A DNA stretch of 64,000 nucleotides. Origin: Selenomonadaceae bacterium (GTDB lineage: Bacteria > Bacillota > Negativicutes > Selenomonadales > Selenomonadaceae). The notes beneath the pieces were generated by a model that did no database searches, had not been told where the DNA came from, and saw only the letters and a program-made list of their open reading frames with translations. Made by a program: the position numbers and the translations under genes. Shown in pieces: positions 57,557 through 64,000 of the stretch. The first letter of the stretch is position 1. Every line of letters starts with the position of its first letter. The stretch covers positions 1 to 64,000 of the forward strand of contig JAFRSO010000077.1 of the NCBI GenBank assembly GCA_017427545.1, read 5' to 3'.

Positions 57557-58252
57557 ATGGCGGGCAATGAAATTCACTTGGACAATTTTTGTATCGGTAG
57601 CGTGGTTACCGTCATGGAGGATTTGGAGCGGCGCGTCGAAAATTTTCACAAGCAGAAAACCTACGACGAAATTTTATCCGAGGCACGCGAAGGGCTCAAA
57701 AAAATTTCACCGCAGGAAATGACGCTTGATGAGTACAAGGCGTATATCGAGGGTGAAATACAAAATATTCCGCGCAATTTTACCCGCTATCGTGACGACG
57801 TGACAGTTTGCATTTCTGACGCGGGATTTCAGGCTATGCAAAATGATTCGGAGTATGAAGCTTGGGTTTTGGAAAGTATCCGCGAAGAGTTGAGTTTTCC
57901 CGATTATCTTTGCGGCTATCCCGGCACTTACGGCCGCTACGATGTTATGCAATTCGGCGCGACTAAGGAAGATTTTCGCGGGCACATGTCAGCCATTCAT
58001 AAAAACGATTCACGCCACGTCGAAGAGGAAACTTATTGGGAGCGGCGGCTTAAGCGTTTGAAGGCGCGTCTCAAGGCGGAGCAGGAACTTTTTGAGCACG
58101 AACAAATTTTGCAAAAAATCAACGACGAGTCCGCGCAGGTCGAAGCAATTCAGCGGGCTAAGGAAGGCTTAACCGATTCTTTCGCGCCGCAAAAACTGAT
58201 TATCGGAGTGCCGGCAAGTTATCTTTTGAGCATGTTAGGTAATGCTGAATAA
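57557..58252 (+). CDS. Protein of unknown function with C-terminal coiled coil
   Basis: I do not recognise this 231-residue protein. It is soluble and charged, with a central segment rich in aromatic residues (SFPDYLCGYPGTYGRYDVMQFG) and a long Lys/Glu/Arg-rich helix (about 155-205) likely to form a coiled coil. No signal peptide or known motif is seen. The last residues PASYLLSMLGNAE appear altered by the arrival of structured repeat C: the nucleotides for ASYLLSML recur after the repeat, followed by Asp and a stop. Confidence 0.65.
   Translation: MAGNEIHLDNFCIGSVVTVMEDLERRVENFHKQKTYDEILSEAREGLKKISPQEMTLDEYKAYIEGEIQNIPRNFTRYRDDVTVCISDAGFQAMQNDSEYEAWVLESIREELSFPDYLCGYPGTYGRYDVMQFGATKEDFRGHMSAIHKNDSRHVEEETYWERRLKRLKARLKAEQELFEHEQILQKINDESAQVEAIQRAKEGLTDSFAPQKLIIGVPASYLLSMLGNAE
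58214..58238. repeat. 25-bp direct duplication, left copy
   Basis: GCAAGTTATCTTTTGAGCAT and the next five bases (GTTAG) are repeated exactly at 58446-58470. The left copy is the end of the unknown gene at 57557. Confidence 0.95.
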
Positions 58253-58274
58253 TTTTGAACGCCTAAATTTAGAG

Positions 58275-58437
58275 GCCGTCAAGGATGACGGCCCATGCCC
58301 GCGCACTGAGCGTGACGCGAAGTCTGCGGGCAACTCTACATTGCGGGTTATCGCAACCTCCGAATCATGAGCGACTAACGCCCCTGCGAGGCGCACTTTC
58401 TTTTGCTACTTTTCTTTGGGCGAGCAAAGAAAAGTAG
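58275..58437 (+). repeat. Structured repeat element, copy C
   Basis: Third copy. It has the invariant first hairpin, a GCCCGC/GCGGGC middle hairpin, a perfect TTGCG/CGCAA hairpin and a 12-bp closing hairpin CTACTTTTCTTT/AAAGAAAAGTAG with loop GGGCGAGC. It occupies the 219-nt gap between convergent genes and is bracketed by the 25-bp direct duplication. Confidence 0.87.
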
Positions 58438-58445
58438 ATAATCTC

Positions 58446-58470
58446 GCAAGTTATCTTTTGAGCATGTTAG
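58446..58470. repeat. 25-bp direct duplication, right copy
   Basis: Exact copy of 58214-58238. Read in frame it would give ASYLLSML, then Asp and TAA, which is probably the ancestral end of the gene at 57557. It ends 1 nt before the stop codon of the DeoR gene. Confidence 0.95.
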
Positions 58471-58471
58471 A

Positions 58472-59242
58472 TTAATCAGCCGAAATAATTTTCACGCCTA
58501 ACTTTTCAGCCGCCGCAATGAGATTGTCGGAAAGTTTCGCCTCGGTGATGATTCCGTCAACCTTATCAAGCGCGGAAAAACTGTAAGTGCTCTCGACGCC
58601 GATTTTCCGCGACTCGGCAATAACGTAAGATTTTTTGCTAAGATCAATCATTCGCGCCTTGTGAATACCGGCAGCGGTGTCACGCGAGGTCAGCGAATTT
58701 TTTTTGATGTCCACGCCGAACGAACCTATAAATGAAATGTCCGGACGGAAGCTTGAAAGGAAAGTCATGTTGAGCACGTCCGAAAAACCATCGCGGCTCT
58801 GATTAATCTGTCCGCCCGCGAAGTAAAGAGTTATCTTCGGATTGCGAGCCAGCATAACTAAAACGTCTACCATGTTCGTCAAAATTTTATAATTGGTTTC
58901 GGTCTTCTCCAAAATCTGCGCAATGGCAATGCTTATCGTGGAAATGTCGAGGAATATCAAATCTTGCGGTTGCATGAGTTTGACGGCGGCGACGGCAATT
59001 TTTCTCTTCGCCTCAACGTCGGAAATGCGGCGTCGATTGGCCTCCGTCATCTGAAGTTTTTCTTCTATCGTAACGGCCCCGCCGTAAGTCCTTTTCAATT
59101 TCCCGTCGAGTTCAAGCGAGCTTAAATCTTTGCGGATTGAATCCTCCGTCACGCCGAAAATTTCTGCCAGTTCCTTAACCAAAACTTTTCCGTCACGAGC
59201 CAACATTTCCAAAATTTTAGCTTGTCGTTCTTCCAAAAACAT
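58472..59242 (-). CDS. DeoR-family transcriptional regulator
   Basis: Sugar-phosphate-responsive repressor type (256 residues). The N-terminal HTH (ERQAKILEMLARDGKVLVKELAEIFGVTEDSIRKDL) is followed by the DeoR effector domain with ISTISIAIAQIL, the GG of YFAGGQIN, and KSYVIAESRKIG. No sugar catabolic genes are beside it, so the target is unknown. Its upstream side faces the integrase gene of the element that begins here. Confidence 0.9.
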   Translation of the reverse strand: MFLEERQAKILEMLARDGKVLVKELAEIFGVTEDSIRKDLSSLELDGKLKRTYGGAVTIEEKLQMTEANRRRISDVEAKRKIAVAAVKLMQPQDLIFLDISTISIAIAQILEKTETNYKILTNMVDVLVMLARNPKITLYFAGGQINQSRDGFSDVLNMTFLSSFRPDISFIGSFGVDIKKNSLTSRDTAAGIHKARMIDLSKKSYVIAESRKIGVESTYSFSALDKVDGIITEAKLSDNLIAAAEKLGVKIISAD

Positions 59243-59323
59243 ATGTCTGATACCTCGATTCTTTGTTGATATGCAAGGACTAATGAAAATTGCCTAGATA
59301 ATTTTGTCTGCAATTCGTCTGCG

Positions 59324-60514
59324 TTAAGTACTTGTCTGCAGATTTTTAGAGAAAATGGCGGCAGTTTCTTCCTGTAATTTTAGCGTGTTATGTGTGTAAA
59401 GATTTTGAGTTATTAGAATATTTGAGTGACCAAGCCGACCGGCAACGCCTTTAGGAGCCGCGCCGCCCTCAATTAATTGTGTCGCATGTGTATGACGGAA
59501 TGAATGTGCGTTTAATCCTTTCTCACGTAAGAATTTTATAAATGTTTCACGCAATACTAGCCGACCGTCATTACGTATGCAAATCAGCGAAACTTTTTCG
59601 CCTTCGGGAGCAGGCAATCCTTTTGATTGTCTGACTATATGCTTGTTCGCCTCATGGTAAATGTATACGTAACTATTACCGAATAGTTTTTCATTTTCAG
59701 CTTGCTGATTTCGCCACCGATGTAACTCACTTAGCAGATAATCATCAACGATGATATAACGTTTACTCGATTCTGTTTTTAGACTTGTAAAAAAATAACC
59801 AGCTTTTTTTAGATAGATAATCTGCCGACATAAATTTATTTTCTTCGCCTTAAAGTCAATGTTATCCCATGTCAAGCCAAGCACTTCTCCGAGCCGCATG
59901 CCCGTATGATACAACAATAGGAGCGGGATATAATACGGCGTGCCGAACGGATTTTTCTCAAGTAAAGCTTTAAATTGTTCAGGTGTGATAATATGACGTT
60001 TAACAATATTTTTAGGTGCATTTTTCGGAACTTTAATATAGGCGGCAGGATTAGAATTTATCAGTTGCGCAGGATAGACAGCATAATTCAAAGCCGTTTT
60101 TAGCAATGATAGTGTAAGAGAAATAGTCCTATAGGCGTAGCCGTTTTTTTGAAGCTCACGTAGCCAAGTGTCAAGGATTGCTGGACTTAGCTCCTGTACT
60201 TTTTTATCGCTCAAGATAGGGAAAATTTGATGAAGGCTATCGCGTTGATATCGTTGCAACGTAGTTTCCTTAACATTTTGTTTCACAACGTTTTCAAGCC
60301 ACGCCGTCATAAAATCTTTCAGCGAAATTGATTCTGAAGTTATTCCGATATTGCCGTGCAGGAAGTCATTGTAAGCGGCGACGCCCGCATTATACGCCTC
60401 GCCTTTCGTAGCATAGCCGCCCTTCTCCACGACCTTGCGCTTGCCGTCAATCTTGCCCGCCTCGAAAATGTAACTGTAAGTCTTGCCGCGCTTGCGTGTC
60501 CTAACTTGCGCCAT
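59324..60514 (-). CDS. Phage-type tyrosine integrase
   Basis: Site-specific recombinase (396 residues, Tn916/phage Int class). The N-terminal AP2-like arm-binding domain (1-60) is followed by the SAM-like core-binding domain (65-155) and the catalytic domain with Arg in TGMRLGEV (about 201), HSFRHTHATQL (about 339), LGHSNI and the nucleophile Tyr in NLYTHN (about 370). It is the outermost gene of the element, as expected. Confidence 0.94.
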   Translation of the reverse strand: MAQVRTRKRGKTYSYIFEAGKIDGKRKVVEKGGYATKGEAYNAGVAAYNDFLHGNIGITSESISLKDFMTAWLENVVKQNVKETTLQRYQRDSLHQIFPILSDKKVQELSPAILDTWLRELQKNGYAYRTISLTLSLLKTALNYAVYPAQLINSNPAAYIKVPKNAPKNIVKRHIITPEQFKALLEKNPFGTPYYIPLLLLYHTGMRLGEVLGLTWDNIDFKAKKINLCRQIIYLKKAGYFFTSLKTESSKRYIIVDDYLLSELHRWRNQQAENEKLFGNSYVYIYHEANKHIVRQSKGLPAPEGEKVSLICIRNDGRLVLRETFIKFLREKGLNAHSFRHTHATQLIEGGAAPKGVAGRLGHSNILITQNLYTHNTLKLQEETAAIFSKNLQTST

Positions 60515-60528
60515 AAAATCACCCGCCT

Positions 60529-60555
60529 AAAAAAATTCCCTCCGCCTTGGAGGGC
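60529..60555 (-). terminator. Rho-independent terminator of the lipoprotein unit
   Basis: CCCTCC pairs with GGAGGG around a 5-nt loop. On the minus strand it is followed by AA and seven T. It lies directly after the lipoprotein stop codon and separates it from the integrase gene. Confidence 0.8.
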
Positions 60556-60557
60556 TT

Positions 60558-61202
60558 TTAGTTTATGACCTTAACACCTTTGAAGAATTCATATATAGCA
60601 AACACTTTCGCCATATCTGACAATTCTTTTTCCGTGAAGTTACGCTCGGCGAATACCCTGCCTTCAAATCGGAATTTCGCGCCGCCTTCCTTTATCGCTG
60701 TTTGCAGTTTCTGATAAAGACCGCCAGTCATTTTCCCAACATATTCTTCACCGACATAACCGCCGTCAACACTTTTTACTGTTTTTCCATAGTGGAAAGT
60801 ATCAACACCGCTCGAAGTCTTAACATAGAGCGTATCGAAGTAAAGTAGTTCGCGCCCGACGTAAACAATATCTTGATACAAGTCTACGCTATAATTCTTG
60901 TTAAGTGTGACATAGGGAGCTATAGAAATTGGCGGGTGTACATCATAGTTTATCGGACAATGACAGAAAATCAATTCCTTCATATCGTCGACGCGAACAT
61001 TAAGCCCTGCCGACAATTCTGCTAACTTTGCGTCTGCCTCCGCCCGCGTAATTATTGGCACAGGAGACACTTTTTTTTCTGCAATAACTTTAGCAATGGA
61101 TTCCTCCGTTTCGGACACCGGTGGTTCAGCAGATTTTTCGCCGCCACAGCCGACAACGAAAATTGACGCAAGAATCAGCGTGACCGCCAAAAGATTTTTC
61201 AT
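60558..61202 (-). CDS. Prophage-encoded lipoprotein, function unknown
   Basis: The 214-residue product has a lipoprotein signal peptide with lipobox VVGC and a charged linker (GGEKSAEPPVSETEES). The mature part has no recognised domain; it contains a CHC motif (FCHCPINYD) and a Tyr-rich beta-type region. ATG 61202 follows GGAGG and overlaps the stop of the gene upstream (ATGA). Lipoproteins in this position of prophages often block superinfection at the envelope; here that is inference only. Confidence 0.65.
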   Translation of the reverse strand: MKNLLAVTLILASIFVVGCGGEKSAEPPVSETEESIAKVIAEKKVSPVPIITRAEADAKLAELSAGLNVRVDDMKELIFCHCPINYDVHPPISIAPYVTLNKNYSVDLYQDIVYVGRELLYFDTLYVKTSSGVDTFHYGKTVKSVDGGYVGEEYVGKMTGGLYQKLQTAIKEGGAKFRFEGRVFAERNFTEKELSDMAKVFAIYEFFKGVKVIN

Positions 61203-62263
61203 ACTATTGCCTCCTGCGTTTCGGCTAACTTTTGAGCGGCTTGACACAAGAGATTTTTATAAAAATGCACATCATCGGGCGAACGCATCTTACGCTTAAT
61301 TTCGTCTTTATCTCCCGACTTCAAGTTTATATGCAGGCACATTTCATCATAATTAAGTCGGCAAAGCCATTTTCCGCCGAATAAAATTTCAAACTGATTG
61401 TCGCTATCCTCATAAGTCAATGCCTGTTTGCTCAATGAATCATGAATTAACGTTTTGACCGTGAAGAAAGTTTCAAGGCGTTCAATATTCGGCGAATTAT
61501 TTATCACTTCGACAGGCGCGGACTTCTCGGTAATTTGAGGCTCCGACATTTCTGCCGCCATTGCTGATTTTAGTTTTTCATTAGCTTTATCGCTGATTAA
61601 TTGTGTAAATGCTCCTTTGACAAGCGGGCGAAAATCTTCAATCACGCGTTGTGTTTTGCGTCCACTGTAAATATCAGACATTACATAGGCGACAAAGCTG
61701 TCGTCGGGAGCGGTAAGTTGCTTTGATAGAAATTGTTTAATCTGGTCGTTATATCTTAATTCGTTGGCTTTGGCCGTTACCGCCGTGACATTAAACGCAG
61801 ATTTTTCAAATCGTTGCAGGTAAGGAATAACATTATCTTTCAGTGACAACAAATTGACGACGAGAAAAGGCAACTTATCCATTTTATTCAATTCTTCAAG
61901 GTCTGTATAAAACTTGTAGACAATGCCGTTGGTGAGGATACCGAATTTTGCCGACGTGGTTGCAAAATACCGAAATAACTGCCCGCCGTGTTTATCAAGA
62001 TTTTCTCCGCAAAATTTAGCTTCAATCAAAATTACGGGATTCTGCTTTTTGTCGACGATAGCATAATCAACTTTTTCTCCCTTTTTGATACCAACGTCCG
62101 CTGTATATTCGGGGACAAATTCAATAGGATTGAACACGTCATAGCCGAGCAAACTAAAAAACGGCATAATCAGTGACGTTTTTGTTGCCTCCTCTGTTTT
62201 AATTTTTGAACGCAAATTTTTTACTCGATTACAAAATTCTTTCAAGCGTTCGGAAAATTCCAT
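61199..62263 (-). CDS. PD-(D/E)XK nuclease-fold protein, HsdR_N-like
   Basis: The 354-residue protein starts with a helical segment, then a nuclease-type fold: KVDYAIVDKKQNPVILIEAK has the Asp and the Glu-x-Lys of PD-(D/E)XK enzymes, as in the N-terminal domain of type I restriction subunits. There is no helicase motor, so it is not a full HsdR. The C-terminal 90 residues have no known match. ATG 62263 follows GGGAGG. It is coupled to the lipoprotein gene and sits between integrase and repressor, where phages often carry defence genes. Confidence 0.72.
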   Translation of the reverse strand: MEFSERLKEFCNRVKNLRSKIKTEEATKTSLIMPFFSLLGYDVFNPIEFVPEYTADVGIKKGEKVDYAIVDKKQNPVILIEAKFCGENLDKHGGQLFRYFATTSAKFGILTNGIVYKFYTDLEELNKMDKLPFLVVNLLSLKDNVIPYLQRFEKSAFNVTAVTAKANELRYNDQIKQFLSKQLTAPDDSFVAYVMSDIYSGRKTQRVIEDFRPLVKGAFTQLISDKANEKLKSAMAAEMSEPQITEKSAPVEVINNSPNIERLETFFTVKTLIHDSLSKQALTYEDSDNQFEILFGGKWLCRLNYDEMCLHINLKSGDKDEIKRKMRSPDDVHFYKNLLCQAAQKLAETQEAIV

Positions 62264-62283
62264 GTCATTGCCTCCCGACAAAA

Positions 62284-62667
62284 TCACATTGCCATTGCTT
62301 GATTAACTGATTGAATACGGCTGAAATTCAACTGTCCTATCATGCCTTTCACAAGACGTTTTCCTTCGTCGCTTAAAGCGCGATAGCCATTCAGCATTTT
62401 AATTTCGTCCTCGCTATAAGGAGACGGACGCAAGTCAATTTCTTCATCGCCGAGTTTCCTCAATAACTCGTCCAGAGAAATGCCAACCGTGCAGGCTACC
62501 TTTTGTAAGGTTTCAACGGAGGGAGCTATCGGCTTGCCGCCATTTGAATTTTTATTAGCCTCCAACATTGAAATATAAGGTTTACTAATGCCAGACGCTT
62601 TTGCAAAATCGCCCATTGACATTTTGTTGCTTAGTCTGTATTCGCGAATAATTTCTCCCAACTTCAC
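62284..62667 (-). CDS. XRE-family repressor (CI-like)
   Basis: Phage repressor candidate (127 residues) with an N-terminal HTH (LGEIIREYRLSNKMSMGDFAKASGISKPYISMLE) and a short C-terminal segment, too small for a self-cleaving peptidase domain. GTG 62667 follows AAAGGAGGG; an in-frame ATG at 62703 lies inside the -10 region. It is expected to bind the palindromic operator in the divergent promoter region and keep the element dormant. Confidence 0.85.
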   Translation of the reverse strand: MKLGEIIREYRLSNKMSMGDFAKASGISKPYISMLEANKNSNGGKPIAPSVETLQKVACTVGISLDELLRKLGDEEIDLRPSPYSEDEIKMLNGYRALSDEGKRLVKGMIGQLNFSRIQSVNQAMAM

Positions 62668-62701
62668 AGCGGTACCCTCCTTTGGTTGTATTGTCAAGTG
62701 C

Positions 62702-62730
62702 ATTATACAAATATTTTAGGTTTTTGTAAA
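62702..62730 (-). promoter_or_regulatory. Repressor promoter
   Basis: On the minus strand TTTACA (62730-62725) and TATAAT (62707-62702) are 17 nt apart, directly upstream of the repressor ribosome-binding site. Confidence 0.75.
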
Positions 62731-62736
62731 GGCGGC

Positions 62737-62765
62737 TTGACATATGAGCAAATAAGGTGTATATT
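62737..62765 (+). promoter_or_regulatory. Early (rightward) promoter
   Basis: TTGACA at 62737-62742 and TATATT at 62760-62765 are separated by exactly 17 nt. The consensus operator follows within 3 nt, so a bound repressor would block initiation. Confidence 0.82.
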
Positions 62766-62767
62766 TC

Positions 62768-62781
62768 ACTTAACGTTAAGT
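62768..62781. promoter_or_regulatory. Palindromic operator ACTTAACGTTAAGT
   Basis: A perfect 14-bp palindrome overlaps the expected start site of the early promoter. Its half-site ACTTAA recurs in the palindrome at 63000-63011, supporting a shared binding protein. Confidence 0.7.
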
Positions 62782-62807
62782 ATATAAAACAGCAGGAGGT
62801 GAAATTC

Positions 62808-63002
62808 TTGCAGGAGCTTAAAAAATATCGTTTAGCGGCAGGACTTACGCAAGAGCAACTTGCCGAAAAATCAGGAATATCACGCGTGACTATCGCGAAT
62901 ATCGAACGCGGCAGTCAGTCTTTTATTAAAAGCTCGACAATCATCAAACTTGCGGACACTTTAAAAGTTGACCCGCAAGTTTTGTTATGCCCTTCGGAAT
63001 AA
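62808..63002 (+). CDS. Small XRE-family protein (Cro-like)
   Basis: 64-residue protein that is essentially one HTH domain (KYRLAAGLTQEQLAEKSGISRVTIANIERG), first gene of the rightward transcript and divergent from the repressor, as Cro is. TTG 62808 follows AGGAGGTG at about 7 nt; the in-frame ATG at 62757 lies in the promoter and cannot be used from it. Confidence 0.85.
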   Translation: MQELKKYRLAAGLTQEQLAEKSGISRVTIANIERGSQSFIKSSTIIKLADTLKVDPQVLLCPSE

Positions 63003-63011
63003 GTATACTTA
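63000..63011. promoter_or_regulatory. Second operator-like palindrome TAAGTATACTTA
   Basis: A 12-bp perfect palindrome overlaps the stop codon of the Cro-like gene and shares the half-site with the operator at 62768. It may be an additional repressor or Cro site. Confidence 0.5.
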
Positions 63012-63034
63012 ACAGTGAGCGGCGGAGGTGTGGA

Positions 63035-63214
63035 ATGAAAATCTTGATTGATGTTGAGACAAAAGAAATAGCCGAACTGCGGACATTGCTACTGCCCGAC
63101 GAACGGCTTATTGATTCAAAGATTGCTGACTTGAAGAAACAGCTCGCCGACGAAATTGTCAATGTAATTTCAGGTGTAGTTTCAGCGGCTGTAGCTTATC
63201 CGCCCAAGTTTTAA
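63035..63214 (+). CDS. Small phage protein, unknown
   Basis: A 59-residue protein (MKILIDVETKEIAELRTLLL start) with an amphipathic helical middle and a short hydrophobic C-terminus (VISGVVSAAVAY). ATG 63035 follows GGCGGAGG. It lies in the early transcript of the element. Not recognised. Confidence 0.6.
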   Translation: MKILIDVETKEIAELRTLLLPDERLIDSKIADLKKQLADEIVNVISGVVSAAVAYPPKF

Positions 63215-63236
63215 CAATAACATTAGGAGGATTGAA

Positions 63237-63797
63237 ATGGAAAAAGTTTATCCCGTGACAATCGGAGACGTAACACGCATTGAATACGGCGGACAACCCG
63301 TCATCACAACCGCGCAACTTGCAGAATTCTACGACTGCGACGAGCGCAATATAAGCGACAACTTTAAGCGCAACGAGGACAAATTTATCAGCGACAAGCA
63401 TTTCTTCAAGCTTGAAGGAAACGCCTTGAAAGAATTCAAGGACTGCTCCGCTGAAAGCGGATTAGTCGGTACCCGCGCCGCCGCACTTTATCTGTGGACA
63501 AAACGCGGAGCCGCCCGTCATGCAAAAATGCTGTCGACTGAACGCGCGTGGGAAGTTTTTGAGGCTCTGGAAGATATCTACTTCAACGGCGAAATTAAGC
63601 GCGATATGTCGGGAACGCACGGAACATACATATCTACTTTTGAACGCGGCAAGGAACTTGCGAAACTTGCGCCGCACGCTAAAGACCCTTATGTCAAGCA
63701 GTGCATTGTAGCAAAAGCCGCCAATCTTATCCTCGGCGAAGAATTCTTGGCGATACCCGAAAAAAAGACGCAAGTGCAGTTGACGCTGTTTAGCTAG
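63237..63797 (+). CDS. ORF6N-domain phage protein (antirepressor-like)
   Basis: The 186-residue protein has the ORF6N domain at about 10-100 (VTIGDVTRIEYGGQPVITT, QLAEFYDCDERNISDNFKRN, KHFFKLEG), found in phage antirepressors and related DNA-binding proteins; the rest is helical. AGGAGG precedes ATG 63237. It may antagonise the repressor or act in early gene control; which is not shown. Confidence 0.83.
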   Translation: MEKVYPVTIGDVTRIEYGGQPVITTAQLAEFYDCDERNISDNFKRNEDKFISDKHFFKLEGNALKEFKDCSAESGLVGTRAAALYLWTKRGAARHAKMLSTERAWEVFEALEDIYFNGEIKRDMSGTHGTYISTFERGKELAKLAPHAKDPYVKQCIVAKAANLILGEEFLAIPEKKTQVQLTLFS

Positions 63798-63810
63798 TGA
63801 GGATTGAAAA

Positions 63811-64000
63811 TTGAATACTCTGGACTTAGACGCGTTGCAGAAATTTACGTCGCAAGCACAAAAACTGCAGACGATAGCCGCCGAACTGCAACCATTTCTT
63901 AAACTCGTCAAGGAATTGGACGGCAAGACGATTGTATCGGAAGACAGATTGATTCGGGCGGGCGAGGCGGCTCAAATACTCGGCGTCGGCAAGTCGACAA
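63811..64000 (+). CDS. Helix-turn-helix DNA-binding protein, cut by window end
   Basis: The first 63 codons are visible. TTG 63811 follows GTGAGGA. The start is a helical segment (LQKFTSQAQKLQTIAAEL), then LIRAGEAAQILGVGKST, which is the beginning of a MerR/excisionase-type HTH. It starts 13 nt after the ORF6N gene, in the same transcript. The full length and role cannot be seen. Confidence 0.65.
   Translation, partial: MNTLDLDALQKFTSQAQKLQTIAAELQPFLKLVKELDGKTIVSEDRLIRAGEAAQILGVGKST

Larger units (their letters stand above)
59324..64000. mobile_element. Left end of a prophage or integrative element (runs past the window)
   Basis: An integrase is followed by a two-gene unit, a phage-type repressor, a divergent Cro-like gene, and early genes including an ORF6N protein. 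This order is typical of the lysogeny end of temperate phages of Firmicutes. The chromosomal junction should lie in 59243-59323, where TGTCTGCA occurs twice and CGTCTGC once, possible integrase arm sites. No tRNA gene is visible at the junction, and the other end is not in the window. Confidence 0.8.

Noticed and set aside
52759-58437. Structured repeats as simple gene terminators
   Set aside because: The final hairpins are not followed by a T run, and the elements are much longer than terminators and nearly identical at unrelated genes.
59243-59323. Defined attL core site
   Set aside because: TGTCTGCA repeats are suggestive, but the matching attR lies outside the window and no tRNA gene marks the site.

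Overview
This window looks like a chromosome segment from a diderm Firmicute of the class Negativicutes (Selenomonas / Phascolarctobacterium-like). The gene set is Firmicute-type: rsfS, an S1 protein of the CvfB type, ylqD-rimM-trmD, ireB-ruvX-DUF1292-mltG, dnaG-rpoD and era. It also carries a heptose-7-phosphate kinase, which implies an LPS-bearing outer membrane, and a two-subunit methylmalonyl-CoA mutase, which fits succinate-propionate metabolism. The genus is an inference; there is no rRNA in the window.

Layout. 0.2-8 kb: LCP protein, rsfS, cvfB-like, an oligopeptide/nickel-type binding lipoprotein, a YkuD L,D-transpeptidase and polA. 8-14 kb: mutB and mutA (minus) opposite a GH1 6-phospho-beta-glucosidase. 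14-23 kb: a minus-strand surface-polymer cluster with two TagF/TagB-like fusion enzymes, an asparagine-synthase-like enzyme, glycerol-3-phosphate cytidylyltransferase, a LicC-like nucleotidyltransferase, a HAD phosphatase, a frameshifted methyltransferase with a G8 tract, and an Asp/Glu racemase. 23-41 kb: housekeeping genes including translation and tRNA-modification factors, dnaG-rpoD, era, ttcA, rfaE1 and hemL. 41-52 kb: a biosynthetic operon of one large NRPS, a MATE transporter fused to an RsbW-like ATPase domain, and an Sfp-type phosphopantetheinyl transferase. 52-59 kb: a small prepilin-peptidase-like protein, a BacA/SbmA-like ABC transporter, a DUF711 protein, GNAT, nth, an unknown gene and a DeoR regulator, interspersed with three copies of a structured ~165-nt repeat. 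59.3 kb to the end: the left end of a prophage or other integrative element, with tyrosine integrase, lipoprotein, PD-(D/E)XK protein, a divergent repressor/Cro-like pair with recognisable promoters and a palindromic operator, an ORF6N protein and a partial HTH protein.

Three things stand out. (1) The NRPS operon reads [C-lobe]-A-T-C-T-C-A-T-reductase. Its two A domains are almost identical, one carrier domain has no A domain of its own, and a terminal reductase predicts a peptide aldehyde or a product derived from one. The PPTase and exporter needed for activation and export are in the same operon. (2) At least 16 arrays of degenerate 7-nt tandem repeats are spread over the window. Most overlap a stop codon. 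Others supply a signal-peptide core, start codons, C-terminal tails and an in-frame insertion beside the catalytic HHxxxDG of an NRPS condensation domain. (3) The ~165-nt element at 52.8, 54.8 and 58.3 kb keeps its terminal hairpin through compensatory changes, and one copy is flanked by a 25-bp direct duplication, which suggests recent movement.
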